Source: Ettlia oleoabundans (Eukaryota > Chlorophyta > Chlorophyceae > Chlamydomonadales). Taken from it: a stretch of DNA of 13,332 bases. This document shows positions 1 through 8,930 of the stretch, one piece after another. Each line of letters opens with the position of its first letter. Positions within the stretch are counted from its first letter, which is position 1. The notes under the pieces were generated by a model. That model was not told where the DNA came from and searched no databases. It was given only the letters and a program-made list of their open reading frames with translations. Position numbers and translations under genes: made by a program. Location: assembly GCA_019693395.1 (NCBI GenBank), contig JAAMXP010001944.1, forward strand, positions 1 to 13,332. Direction: 5' to 3'.

Positions 1-28
1 GGGTGGGGGTGGGGGTGGGGGTGGGGGG
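1..28. repeat. G-rich tandem repeat (GGGGGT units) at window edge
   Basis: Five runs of three or more G separated by single T bases form a short tandem repeat that could fold as a G-quadruplex. Read on the minus strand it is a CCCCCA pyrimidine-rich tract, similar to the C-rich tract just before the acceptor of exon 5 of the plus-strand gene at 12659-12672. It may therefore be part of an intron of the minus-strand gene to its right. It is cut by the window edge, so its full length is unknown. Confidence 0.8.
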
Positions 29-172
29 AGGATATACAATCAGGCAGAGATGGCCAGTGACTGATTGCCAGGTGATTGATGATTCGCTGCAACCCAGCAA
101 GGCATGCCCCTAATTGCGTGCATCCGTGTTCCTGTGTCCAACAAGTGTGAACAAGGCTGCAGGTTGTCCCAC

Positions 173-302
173 CTGCACCCGCCTCTCCGGCTCTGCATGG
201 TCCCCCACCAGGCTGCCAATCAGCATGGGGGACAGCACACCGTTGGTCCTGCGTGCTTCCAGTGCGTGATCGTCCGCCATGGCTGCCTGCCTCAGCAGTT
301 CG
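173..302 (-). other. Possible exon (coding-like block) on the minus strand
   Basis: On the minus strand an acceptor (CTGCTGCAG) at 303-304 opens a 130-nt block ending at a GTGGGA donor at 172. Read with incoming phase 2 it gives a well-balanced peptide containing ELLRQAAMADDHALEARR and then VLSPMLIGSLVGDHAEPERR, with no stop. The phase would fit a splice from a donor at 1191/1190 of the gene at 1188-2676, so this may be a further 3' exon of that gene or part of another one. No family is recognised. Confidence 0.4.
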
Positions 303-586
303 CTGCAGCAGCAATTGGGACTTGAAGGGGCAGGGGTAATGTCGGTGTGCACTGGCAGGGGGGATGGGGGGTAGTTGTCCGGACGCAAATGGAGGGCAGA
401 TGGGGGCAAATATGTGAGCAGCAGCTGTGACGCACTGACAGCCTGCACATACTGCTTGCTCCAGGGCTAGCAGGTTGCATAAGATGAGCAGGCTGCCTTG
501 CAAGCACGAGGCAGGGAGGTAGCCCGGATGCAAGCAGGCCAGCGCGAGTGGTGTGGGTGGGGAGCAGGGCACGTAAGGCAACATAC

Positions 587-738
587 CGATTGACCGGCCC
601 CTAAGTGCACGGCCATCCAGTTGGCGTGTGTACCTTACGTCTTGGAGCCTGAGGCCTGCCTGCTTTTCCAATGGTTGGCCGTGGCGGATCTCATAGGGCC
701 ACCGGTGCGATACAGGCGACTCGTCATCGCCAGCTAGC
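587..738 (-). other. Possible exon (coding-like block) on the minus strand
   Basis: A TTCCAG acceptor ends at 739. The following minus-strand sequence reads without a stop in phase 2 and includes SPVSHRWPYEIRHGQPLEKQ and then DGRALRGRSIG. Donors are possible at 638 (GTAAGG), 633 (GTACAC) or 586 (GTATGT). The incoming phase matches the alternative GTGAGT donor at the end of the 1188-2676 gene, which would extend that protein beyond its TGA. This could equally be untranslated sequence that happens to be open. Confidence 0.3.
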
Positions 739-1187
739 CTGGAATTTGATGAAAGGGATAGTGCACGCCATTCTTGACACATCAAGTGTATTCAAATGAT
801 GACAGGACAGGACTTCACTGCGAGCAAAACCGCGAGCAATGCCAGATCGCCAGGAGCGCCAGGGGGCATACAAAAAAGGCGCACACACGGCTGGGCAAGC
901 CAGCCCAGCAAGTGCGGCAACAGGTGAACCTGCCAATGCGAAGCGGAAGCAGGCATCACAGGCAAGAAAGAAGGGTCTCAAGCAAACAGAGGCCAACTCC
1001 GACACGAGGTGTGCGGCAGCAGCAGCTGCAGCAGCAACACCGCTTAATGAACGGCGCCACCAACACCACCCAGCTGTATCAGCTGCAGAACCCAGCCACA
1101 GCACCCAACTGCATGATCACCATTCTATCAACACCATCGTCGGCATGGACCAACACAAGACTCTCCAGTCTTGCTTGAGCTCAGCAC

Positions 1188-2676
1188 TCACCAGGGCAAC
1201 CCCTTGGCCGCTTCCATCTTCTGTGCGATGGCCACGAACTTCCTCAGCCGCTCCACCCACTGCTGCCGCTCAGCAATGGCTTCATTCGAGCCGCGGCCCC
1301 GCAGCACACCCGCCAGGAGAGCTGCCAGCATGAGGCACTGCAAGCCATGCAGTGTGCGGCCGGGGCGGGCAAATTGTGTTGGGTGGCAATGAACCAGCAG
1401 GCAGGCTGCAGGCAGCCAGGCAGGCAGCAGATGTGCGAGCAGGTACGCTAGCTTAAGAGCGGGGGCCAGCAGCATGCTGTTCCTCATTGGAGCAGTCCCC
1501 TTCCCTGGTCTGTGCTGGCTGTGCTGCGCTGTGCTGTTACCCAGCGTGCCTCACCCTGAAGCCCTTCTCCTTGCGCGCCGGCGCCACGCTGTCGCTGTTG
1601 GGTGCTGCAATGGGCACTCCCAGCACCGCCTGCTGCAGCGCCTCTCCTAGCAGCGCCACCACCTCACCCTCCAGCTCGTCCTGCTGAACACAAGGGAGAA
1701 AGAAAGTAGCATCCACTATTTTGAGGGCATGAGGAACAAGCGAGCTGTTGGGTTCAAACAGGCGGGAAGCAGGCGGGCGTGCTGTCGTATACGAGCAGAC
1801 GCAGCCAGGCAGGAGAGGTGCGCATGAACATTCTACTAGGTAGGCTGGCTGGAGCAGTCCCTGTTGTGCCTGCTGCCTCGCAGCCAGGCGACTGCAGAGA
1901 TGTGCCGGCAGCCATCAACGCCTGCCCTTGCACGCTGCCTCGCCAGCGGGCAGCCCCAACAGCGGCATCCAGGGTTCCCACCTCTGCCCTTTCTCGCTCT
2001 AACCTCGACACGTCGGCCACGCGTGCCTCTGCACCGTAAGGCGGCGGCTGCCCCCTCGTCAGCACAGGCTCAACCGCCTGCAAAGGCGGCAGGCAGTAGT
2101 GGCAGCAACTCACGTTGGGGTTGAGGAAGCTGCATCATTGTTTGAGACAGTAGCAGCATGCGCAAAGTAAACTGCATGCTGACGCAGCTGCTGGCTGGCT
2201 GCTGAGCAAGACTCCTAGGATTGACTGGGCTAACAAGGTGTTGTGTTGTGTTGTGTGGGCTTGCTATGAGATAAGCTGGCTGACTCGCTCGCTTTAACAA
2301 GCCTCACCCGTAGCACCAGGGCCTTGGCCAGCAGCAGATGGCTGGCGGCACAGGGCCCAGCGTGCACCGCCTCCTTCAGCTTGTACAGCAGCTTCGCATC
2401 CCTGTGTGGCAGCAGCACAAATGCCCAACCGAGGCCATTTCATAAGCAGTGGCCTGACAGCGTTAGTGGCGCCCGTGCATGCAACATTTGGGCAGTTAAA
2501 TGCTGCGCTTCACAACGTCTGACTCACTGCTTCATCTTGAACTGTTTGAACAGCTCCGCAGCTTGCTTGGCGGCAGTAGAGAGGCCGCCGGTGGCACCAT
2601 CACCCGCCGCCGCGCCGTTGGTAGCGGTGGCCTTCCGGGCCTCTTGCCGGCTCGCCTTTTTCTTACCAGGCGCCAT
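1188..2676 (-). CDS. Unrecognised small helical protein, five-exon gene
   Basis: I do not recognise the family. The ATG at 2676 sits in a good start context (GCCATGGCG). The proposed exons are 2676-2528, 2401-2308, 2077-1982, 1680-1555 and 1337-1188, joined in phases 2, 0, 0, 0 by GT-AG introns of 126, 230, 301 and 217 nt and giving 204 aa. The N-terminus is Lys/Ala-rich (MAPGKKKASRQEARKA), followed by amphipathic helical stretches (DAKLLYKLKEAVHAG; VSRLERERAE; ELEGEVVALLGEALQQ) and a C-terminal QQWVERLRKFVAIAQKM helix. There is no signal peptide and no clear membrane span, although CLMLAALLAGVLRG is moderately hydrophobic. Exon 4 has a CAGCAG acceptor that can add one Gln. The TGA at 1188-1190 overlaps a perfect GTGAGT donor, so the true C-terminus may lie further left. 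An optional exon at 2171-2114 is possible but less likely. Exon boundaries are inferred; the existence of a gene here is fairly secure. Confidence 0.6.
1399..1434. repeat. GCAGG-rich imperfect repeat inside an intron
   Basis: Irregular copies of GCAGGC/GCAGCC are strung together within the last intron (1338-1554) of the minus-strand gene. It is low complexity only, and I see no coding or structural role. Confidence 0.5.
2238..2257. repeat. Short TTGTG microsatellite
   Basis: Three exact TTGTG units with partial flanking units form a 20-nt simple repeat. It lies in the intron (2078-2307) of the minus-strand gene. Confidence 0.75.
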
Positions 2677-3530
2677 GGCTGCTCTCCGCTCACTGCAAGT
2701 AGCACAAGTGACCAGCCAGGTTGGCTTGGCGACCTTGGTGTCGCCACTGCCGTAGCCCGCTCAATGCCAGGTTAACATGCGCATTGTCGTCTGCGGGCAT
2801 ACCTTAACACTCACGCTACTGCCCTGACGGGCCTCTCAGTTTGGGCCATCGGTGTCGCGTTACAACGCCAGCCGCCGTTGTCCCGAGTTCTGTTTGGATT
2901 CAGATGATAGACACAATGGCGACACGCATTTGCAAGTGTTCAACTGGCATCCAAAGAACCCCATCCAGCCCACTGGGCACCACGTCAGCATGTTTGCGGC
3001 ATCGCTGTTCCTGTTAGGCTAAGGCGTCACATGCATGACATCGCATAAACAACATACCGGCCGTCGCATGGCTCTATCGATGTCAACAGCCGAAAGGTTG
3101 CGCACGTTTGCTTGGCAGCCAGAGTGCAAATGCGAGCATTGATCGGTTCAAGAGGCGCCCAAAGATAATGTTTGTTGCAGACAGCGCCTTGGCTTGCAAG
3201 CCGCCTGGCCTGCCCGCGGCGGCACCCGCTCGCCAGACTGGAGCGGGTAGGGGTGCGGTCCTGTGCTATCGGTAAGGGCAGCCCAGCATATCGACACACC
3301 GGCAGCTGACGTATTCCTAAGCAACACCAGTGGATTCCCAAGGTCGACCCGCACATGCTGCTGCGCCCTTCACGAGTGTTTTGTTTTTGTTAGTGCGTGG
3401 TCCGCGGCCTGGCTTCAAGGGCAGGACAGTTGCATTATTACGGCACTGTTTGACAACCTAGGTTAGCCTTACAGTACAGCACAGACACTGGGCACAGACA
3501 GTGATGGTGGGCAAGAAAAGGCAGGACACA
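2677..3530. other. Intergenic region upstream of the 1188-2676 gene
   Basis: No exon chain could be built on either strand here. It should contain the promoter of the minus-strand gene starting at 2676. No TATA box is evident. The 9-mer GTTAAGGTA (minus strand, 2800-2808) lies about 125 nt upstream of that start and recurs upstream of paralogue A. The few open frames present lack protein-like composition. Confidence 0.5.
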
Positions 3531-3535
3531 TTACA
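3469..3535 (-). terminator. Candidate TGTAA polyadenylation signals of paralogue A
   Basis: TGTAA, the standard polyadenylation signal of green algal nuclear genes, occurs on the minus strand at 3535-3531 and again at 3473-3469. These lie about 78 and 140 nt beyond the stop codon of paralogue A. The motif is only 5 nt, so the call rests on position. Confidence 0.5.
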
Positions 3536-3612
3536 TTTGCTGATTAGTTGACGAGGACAGCATCAGTGGTGTTGTAGCTTTGCCCACAAGTCCCAAGGCA
3601 GTTGCCCTGCCC

Positions 3613-5184
3613 CTAAAACCATAGCTTTCTGTTGCCATTTGGCTGAGACATTTGCATCTCCTGCACCTTCTGTAACTCTGCCCGTCCACGCTCCAGTAGC
3701 ACCTGGGCTGACGGGCCTTTGTACTTGCCATATATTCGGTTGCCGTACCGCTCTGATGCCTGCACAGCGAGCTTTGCTTTCTGCTCGCCAACCAGGAAGC
3801 ACTTCATGTGGTCCACTGTCGTGCCTGCAAAGCTGTGGAAAGCTCCTGCAATTAGGCAAGCAGCAGCATTGGCGCCTGTGTTGCTTGCACCGGGGCAATA
3901 ACTGAAGAACAGCTGCGGACAGGTGCCAAATGGACAAGGTAGGGAAGCAAACAAGGAGCTACGTAGAAGAGAGTCTGCTAGCCACAGAGTAGTAAACTGC
4001 ATATGCAAGTTGTCTACTGCCGATTGAATTACATTGCCACGGACCACACCCTATCACGCACTTGACAGCACCACGTAGTTGTCGGGGTGGTCAGCACCGC
4101 CATTGGTAAGCGAGATGATGTGGCAATGTCCTCGTCGTCCTTGATTAGACCACGCTTCTCGTGAGTGGCTCGACACTCCATTCGCGTCTGCATCCACATA
4201 GAGTGATGAACGCAAAAGGGCACTGGTGAAATCAGTTTATCAGTGCTTCTTGCACACTACCATGATTGACCGTCAAGCGAGGCAGTACAACGCACCAGCT
4301 GCTGTTTCTTCCTAAAAATGGCCATGAGCTCCTGCCCCACCGTCGCTGGCGTTGATTGCTGCCGCTTCAACTCTTCCTGGTACTCAGCTTCCATCTTCAG
4401 CCGCTCAGCGGCAAGTTTCAAGGCAGCCTGCTCTTGTTCTGCTCTGAGCTTGCGCTCTGCAACATGTGGAGTGCAAGCTATCAAGGCGAGCCATGAACAA
4501 GAACAGCCAGTGTGCATTGCCCTTGCATCGGCGCTGTGTACAACATGTAACAACATGCGTCGCAATAATGACATTTATTAACTGAAGTCAAGAAAGGGCC
4601 GCAAACCTTGTGATTTAGGGTGAGGGTGACTGACCTTGCGCCACGAAGAGCACGTGAGCAAACTTGTGTGCCAAGTTGAGCACCAGCGCCAATTTAAACA
4701 CAATAAGCAACATTTCTCCGTTGAGCACAACGTCCTTGTTGTAGATCTGTACAGCTTCCAACACAGTAGCCAGTGCTTTGTAGGTGCAGAGCCAAGCAAT
4801 GACCGCAGAGACACCTGCCCACAGCAGATCAACCTGCAGAGAGAGGAGGGCAGCCGTGTGTCAGCTTTGCTCCCGCCATTCTCGCCTGACTGATAAGGCA
4901 ACGTGGTTCAAGCAGAACTTACCCCAGCCTTGTTCTCTTTGGTTTTTGGGGCGGAGGGACCCGCAGGTTTTGGTAGCAATTGGGGCCTGTGCACTTGCCA
5001 CCAGCGCAAGGCGCCTTTGGGGCGCTGTGCCGGCAGCGCCGGCTGGGTGGTGCCCAATCCGCCCGGCTGGCCTCACCGGATTGCGAGAGGTTGCTTGAGT
5101 CATCAAGCGCATTCGAGGCACGCCATATTGGGCTCGAACCAGTGCAGGCCGCGCACTGAGCGAGGCTTGCGGCCTGGCGAGCAT
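3613..5184 (-). pseudogene. Paralogue A: HNH-like membrane coiled-coil protein, frameshifted
   Basis: Exons by homology to copy C are 5184-4923, 4833-4635, 4456-4296, 4187-4062 and 3845-3613. The start was chosen because MLARPQASLSARPALVR aligns residue for residue with the start of copy C. Exon 2 (199 nt, as in C) encodes two hydrophobic segments (VDLLWAGVSAVIAWLCTY and LLIVFKLALVLNLAHKFA). Exon 3 is a Lys/Glu/Gln coiled coil (EEYQ-type heptads ending RKKQQL). Exon 4 holds the HNH-like motif but is 126 nt, not 127. Around 4125 one base is missing, so the reading frame leaves the CHII..NGGADHPDNY motif. Exon 5 is intact (FHSFAGTTVDHMKCFLVG, then YKGPSAQVLLERGR, TAG at 3613). Exon 1 to the GTAAGT donor is 262 nt, one base too many for phase 0; a GC donor (GCAAGT at 4998) would instead keep frame. 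It may be a pseudogene, an unusually spliced gene, or contain assembly errors. Confidence 0.7.
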
Positions 5185-6147
5185 CAATGTCATGGCCACT
5201 GGCATGGTTTGCTCTCGTTGCTGGGAACGGGCATATAGCACCAGAAGTCTCGGCAAAATGTATTGGAGGATACCTTAACTACTTTTATACTTAAGGCGAC
5301 ATGTTCGAAGCGTTACTGCCTAGTGACAAACGCCACTGCCCCAGCATGGCCAGCATACGATGCCGCCATTGGACAATGCACGCCCACTGAGAAAGCAGGC
5401 ACTCTTCTCCAGCATTGTGACACGAAGTCGCCAGGTGCAGCACAATTTGATGTGGGCTATGTATGGCAGCACGGTCCAGGTACCTTAACCCTGGCAAGAA
5501 CAGCGCATTGGGCGTATCCACTCTCCACTGGTGCCCATCAGCTACATGATGCAGCTGTGGACCAAGGTAAAGACGTCCATGACAAGCTTGACTTAAGTAG
5601 TATATAGCACCATGTGGTTTGCTGAGAGTTTGCAGTCCCTGGCTGTACTCAACGGGAGTGTTGCTACCAAATAAGTCTCTGCTGCCGGCACTGCCTCCAC
5701 CGCTGCTGCAGCTGCTGGCTAGCGCAGATGCTGTGGATGAATATTTCAAAAAGAGGAGTCAACTTAGAAGCTCTTGGCTCCAGGTGCGCTGGAAGCGCTG
5801 TATAGGGCCTGGCAGCAGCAAGGCAAGTGGGGGGAGCACTTTAGCATGTGCCGCCGGCGACACCACAGAACCCAGCGGCAACAAGCGCAGCCCTGGCCTA
5901 AAGCTAGCTATTGCTGCTATTCGCTGACTGGCTCAGCCACCTTATATGATCTGCAAATATTGAAGCCAACAACCGGCATAAAAAACGCGCGGGTCATTGT
6001 TAGCAGCACCAAGCAGTGTGTTGGGGCCGTTGGCTGCTCATGGGCTGCTGAGTGCCGCGCCGCCAGGTGTGCAGGCTGGGCTGGTCCTCTCTCTACAGGC
6101 TACCTTCAGTTTCATTCAATCTTTTGACGCTCAGATCTTGTGAGAAC

Positions 6148-6165
6148 TCTAGCATTGATGCTAGA
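6148..6165. repeat. Inverted repeat, 8-bp arms with 2-nt spacer
   Basis: TCTAGCAT and its exact reverse complement ATGCTAGA are separated by TG. It could form a small hairpin or bind a dimeric protein. It is not followed by a T-tract and has no clear gene next to it. Confidence 0.75.
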
Positions 6166-6738
6166 TGTCACCCAGGCAAGCCGCCGCTAAACGGGCCGAC
6201 TCTGGAATGCACACCGAACCACTCAGGGCAAGGGCTGGGTCCAGCAATCGTGCCTTCGGAGCGCCAGCAATGACTGCGGCTAGAGCGGGCTCGTAGACTC
6301 GTGGCGCCATATGTGGGACAGGAATATGCAGCGGCATGTCGGTGGTTGGCGCCGCCCTGGCGTCGCCAGGTTGATGCTTTTGATCTGCATGTTGGCAACA
6401 TGCTCCCCCACATTGTTGGTCGTGTGCTGGTTTCTGCTCTTCTGTCGTCTGGCTTCTTGATGTCCCTGTCGTGCGCTCAGTTCATTCACTGCCATGGGCC
6501 AGCTGCCATCCCTCTTATGTGCCCTTTCACGCTGACCACCAGGCCTCGCTGCTTACCTGACCTTGCAGAAGCCTGCTGCTCCTGCTCGCACACCTACCAC
6601 TATGCCACCACCTCCCACACCCTGAGTATGACTATGACGGCCCGCGGGAGTGGCAGCGAAAGGCTACCATCACTGCCAGATGACATGCTCCCATGCCCGT
6701 CAATGGATGTCCAAGTGAACATGCACGTGCCGTTGATG

Positions 6739-6760
6739 GCTCTGATTGATCAATCAGAGC
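6739..6760. repeat. Perfect 22-bp palindrome
   Basis: GCTCTGATTGA is followed directly by its exact reverse complement TCAATCAGAGC with no spacer. A perfect spacerless palindrome of this length is unlikely by chance in a 13-kb window. Its role is unknown: a dimeric binding site, a cruciform or a mobile-element remnant are possible. Confidence 0.85.
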
Positions 6761-7011
6761 TCCAATCAGCTGCCCGTGAGGGCAGCACCAGCGGCAGTAA
6801 CACTGCAGTTGCACTGTCCTTGTCAATGAAAAGGGAGATGATTCGGATTGTTGTTCTTGCAAAAGAAATTGATCTTATATGCAGTTGACTATGAAGCTAC
6901 CCAAAAGCCGCATACAGCGGCACACCAATGCAATGCTTCCTGCCCGGAAACACAGGGTGCACAAGCAAACAAGCTGGGTGGAAAGGCTAGGGTGGTAAAG
7001 GTGCTCTGCCG

Positions 7012-8220
7012 CTAGCACAGGAAGGTTTCGTTGCCATTTCCCTGGTGCTTGAGCAGTGGCTGCACCGTTTTACAGTCCACCTGTCCACGCTCCAGCATTA
7101 TGTCAACAAGCGGACCCGTGTACCGCCGAACTGGGTGTTGCCGTACCTCTGCGATGCTTCCGCAGCAAGCCTTGCTTTCTCCTTGCCCACCAGGAAACAA
7201 TTCATGTGATCCAGCCGAGTCCCTGAGAAACTGTTGTAGCTCCCTTCTTGCATGCAAGCAGCAGACGAGTGTTAGTTAGCGGCGGGCTAACAGTTTGCAG
7301 TGGTATTTGTTGCAGTAGCAGGCCAACAACTGTTGTACAAACCAAACAGCATCACAAGGGATGAAGAGCGCCTTAGCGGCAGCACAGCACAGCAGTAAGA
7401 CGCTCGAACTACACCCAACGTGATACCAATCACACCCCATTACGCACTTGACAGCATCACGTAGTTGTCGGGGTGGTCAGCGCCGCCGTTGCCACGAGAG
7501 ATGATGTGGCAGACGTCCTGGTCGTCCTTGATGAGACCATGCTTCTTGAGTATGGCCCGGCAGTCCGCTCTCGTCTGCACACAGCAGGCAGGCATGAGCA
7601 GCATGATGGCTGGATACCGGGGTGCACAGTGGAGACAGGCGACATGGGACACCCACATGCATGCACTCTAGCGAGATCAGCAGCAGAGACTGCACAAAGA
7701 CCGGGCTGTGTCAGTCACCAACTGCTGCTTCAGAAACACCAACGAGTTGAGCATGCTGCGTGGTTGAAAGATTCTTATAGCCTGCAAGGCGTTGTCCAGC
7801 ACTTTGTAGGTGCAGAACCAAGACATGATAGCCAAGGCGCCCGCCCACAGCAGATCAACCTGCAGAGCATGAAGAAGGTGACTCGACATCCTTCCTGACG
7901 TCATGGGCTGTCTGCTGCAGGCTAATAGTTGCAGCACTTGCCGCAGCCTTGTGTGCTTGAGCTTCGGCACCCTTCTGACTTGCGGGACTCCTAGCAGCAG
8001 AGTCGTACACCCCTGCTACGACAGTAAGGCGGCGCCCGTGAAGCGCAGCGTTGGCGCCAGCGGGGATTTCCCCTGGGATCTCGCCAATGCGCCCGGGTGC
8101 TGTAACATGCTTGCAGGCTCCTGATCTGCGCAAGCATTGTAGCTGTGATAGAGCAGCAGCTTGCGTTCGGGGCACGCTTGACGTGGCAGGCAGGGATGCT
8201 TTTTGTAATCTCGCGAGCAT
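7012..8220 (-). pseudogene. Paralogue B: HNH-like protein with internal deletion and C-terminal frameshift
   Basis: Exon 1 is 8220-7942 (93 codons; the start MLARLQKASL aligns with copy A). It is joined through a GC-AG intron (7941-7860) to a fused exon at 7859-7719. That exon starts like exon 2 of the family (VDLLWAGALAIMSWFCTYKV) but after SMLNSLVFL jumps straight to KQQL, the end of family exon 3. The second membrane segment, one intron and the coiled coil are therefore gone, yet phase 0 is kept. Exon 4 (7574-7448, 127 nt) has an intact HNH-like motif (GLIKDDQDVCHIISRGNGG, then ADHPDNYVMLS). Exon 5 begins near 7243 (SYNSFSGTRLDHMNCFLVG). A 1-nt deletion near 7119 makes translation stop at 7098, whereas the paralogous frame (GPLVDIMLERGQ) runs on to TAG at 7012. 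A 230-aa truncated protein could still be made, so it may be a live short variant. Confidence 0.68.
7860..7941 (-). other. GC-AG intron of paralogue B
   Basis: The 82-nt intron begins GCAAGTGCTGC and ends CTCTGCAG. The donor matches the extended GCAAGT consensus of GC-AG introns, and no GT donor gives phase 0 at this point. Its position, directly before VDLLWA in the next exon, equals that of intron 1 in copies A and C. Confidence 0.75.
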
Positions 8221-8930
8221 GTGTCTCCTCAAAGAGGAAGCACACGAGGAGTTGCAATACTACAGGGCGATCGCGTGACTGGCGATAAAGGAATGCGACC
8301 AATGCTTTAGGAGCAATGTTGTCTCGTGTCTCACGCACCAACCCACCCACGCATACGCCTAGCATGCACAGCGCTGCGCTTGCTGACATTGGGCTGTCCA
8401 CCGCAATCTTTCTTCTCTCCCCACATTACGTCCAATATTAAAAACTGCTTTACTGGCCGCTTGGTGCTTACGGCTCTAGTGCAGCAAACTGAATCCGTCA
8501 TGGCGAGCCTTATGCGGAGCGACAGTGCCGCTGCGTGAACCGTGCTTCACGCTCATCTCCGACCGTTCAAGTTGCTAGCCGCAAGTCATACATTTGGGTG
8601 TGCAGTGTTATAGTTGTAAGTGAGCTCACTGTAAATCACCTTTGCTCGTCCCAACATAGACGTCTTCATGACTGCAGTCTGCCTGCAACTCCCTGGCGTG
8701 GTCTGCCCTGCTCTGCCAGCCTGGCAATCCGTGGAGGAATGGGGCAAACGTTGAAAAGTAGCCTGGTATTTTGATTTATTGCAGGTAAATGTCTCATCAA
8801 GAATGTGTCATTTGTACTAGTGTACGTTTGTAATAAGTTGTAAGCGAGGGCAGGAGAGGGTTGTGCAGGGAGCACACTGCAATGCTGGTCCAACCAATGC
8901 GCGGGGCATGTGCAAGTATGTGTGGTGCTG
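8221..8930. other. Intergenic region between paralogues C and B
   Basis: No gene is supported here. It should contain the promoter of B (right of 8220) and the 3' untranslated region of C (left of 8931). I find no TGTAA on the minus strand for C. Four TGTAA motifs lie on the plus strand (8615, 8630, 8829 and 8839), but without a plus-strand gene to serve. Confidence 0.45.

Larger units (their letters stand above)
5185..7011. other. Intergenic gap between paralogues B and A
   Basis: About 1.8 kb with no exon chain I can support. It contains the start region of paralogue A (9-mer GTTAAGGTA on the minus strand at 5271-5279 and 5481-5489), an 8-bp inverted repeat at 6148-6165, a short hairpin at 6356-6370 and a perfect 22-bp palindrome at 6739-6760. 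A 195-codon plus-strand frame (6301-6888) shows no recognisable motif. The size relative to the 710-bp gap between C and B suggests an insertion or decayed sequence, which is inference. Confidence 0.5.

Noticed and set aside
1..28. Telomere-like repeat
   Set aside because: The unit GGGGGT does not match the plant or green algal telomere repeats TTTAGGG or TTTTAGGG, and it is confined to the window edge.
839..1333. 164-codon plus-strand open frame rich in Gln, Ala and His
   Set aside because: It is driven by CAG/GCA repeats and overlaps the last exon of the minus-strand gene, whose opposite reading is much more protein-like.
2114..2171. Optional 58-nt exon in the 1188-2676 gene
   Set aside because: It can be spliced in phase only by using a weaker acceptor at 2029-2030. 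The direct junction 2308 to 2077 has a better pyrimidine tract and keeps phase 0.
5291..5749. 152-codon minus-strand open frame just upstream of paralogue A
   Set aside because: I considered a retroelement fragment or an upstream exon, but found no reverse transcriptase, integrase or RNase H motif, and the start of A is fixed by alignment with copies B and C.
6301..6888. 195-codon plus-strand open frame
   Set aside because: It is the longest single open frame in the B-A gap, but it shows no motif, domain or homology to neighbours and spans a perfect palindrome and a hairpin. I see no splice partners or supporting signals, so it is not called as a gene.
8268..8275. GCGATCGC octamer, resembling the cyanobacterial HIP1 repeat
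   Set aside because: It is a single copy in an otherwise eukaryotic-style region and not informative.
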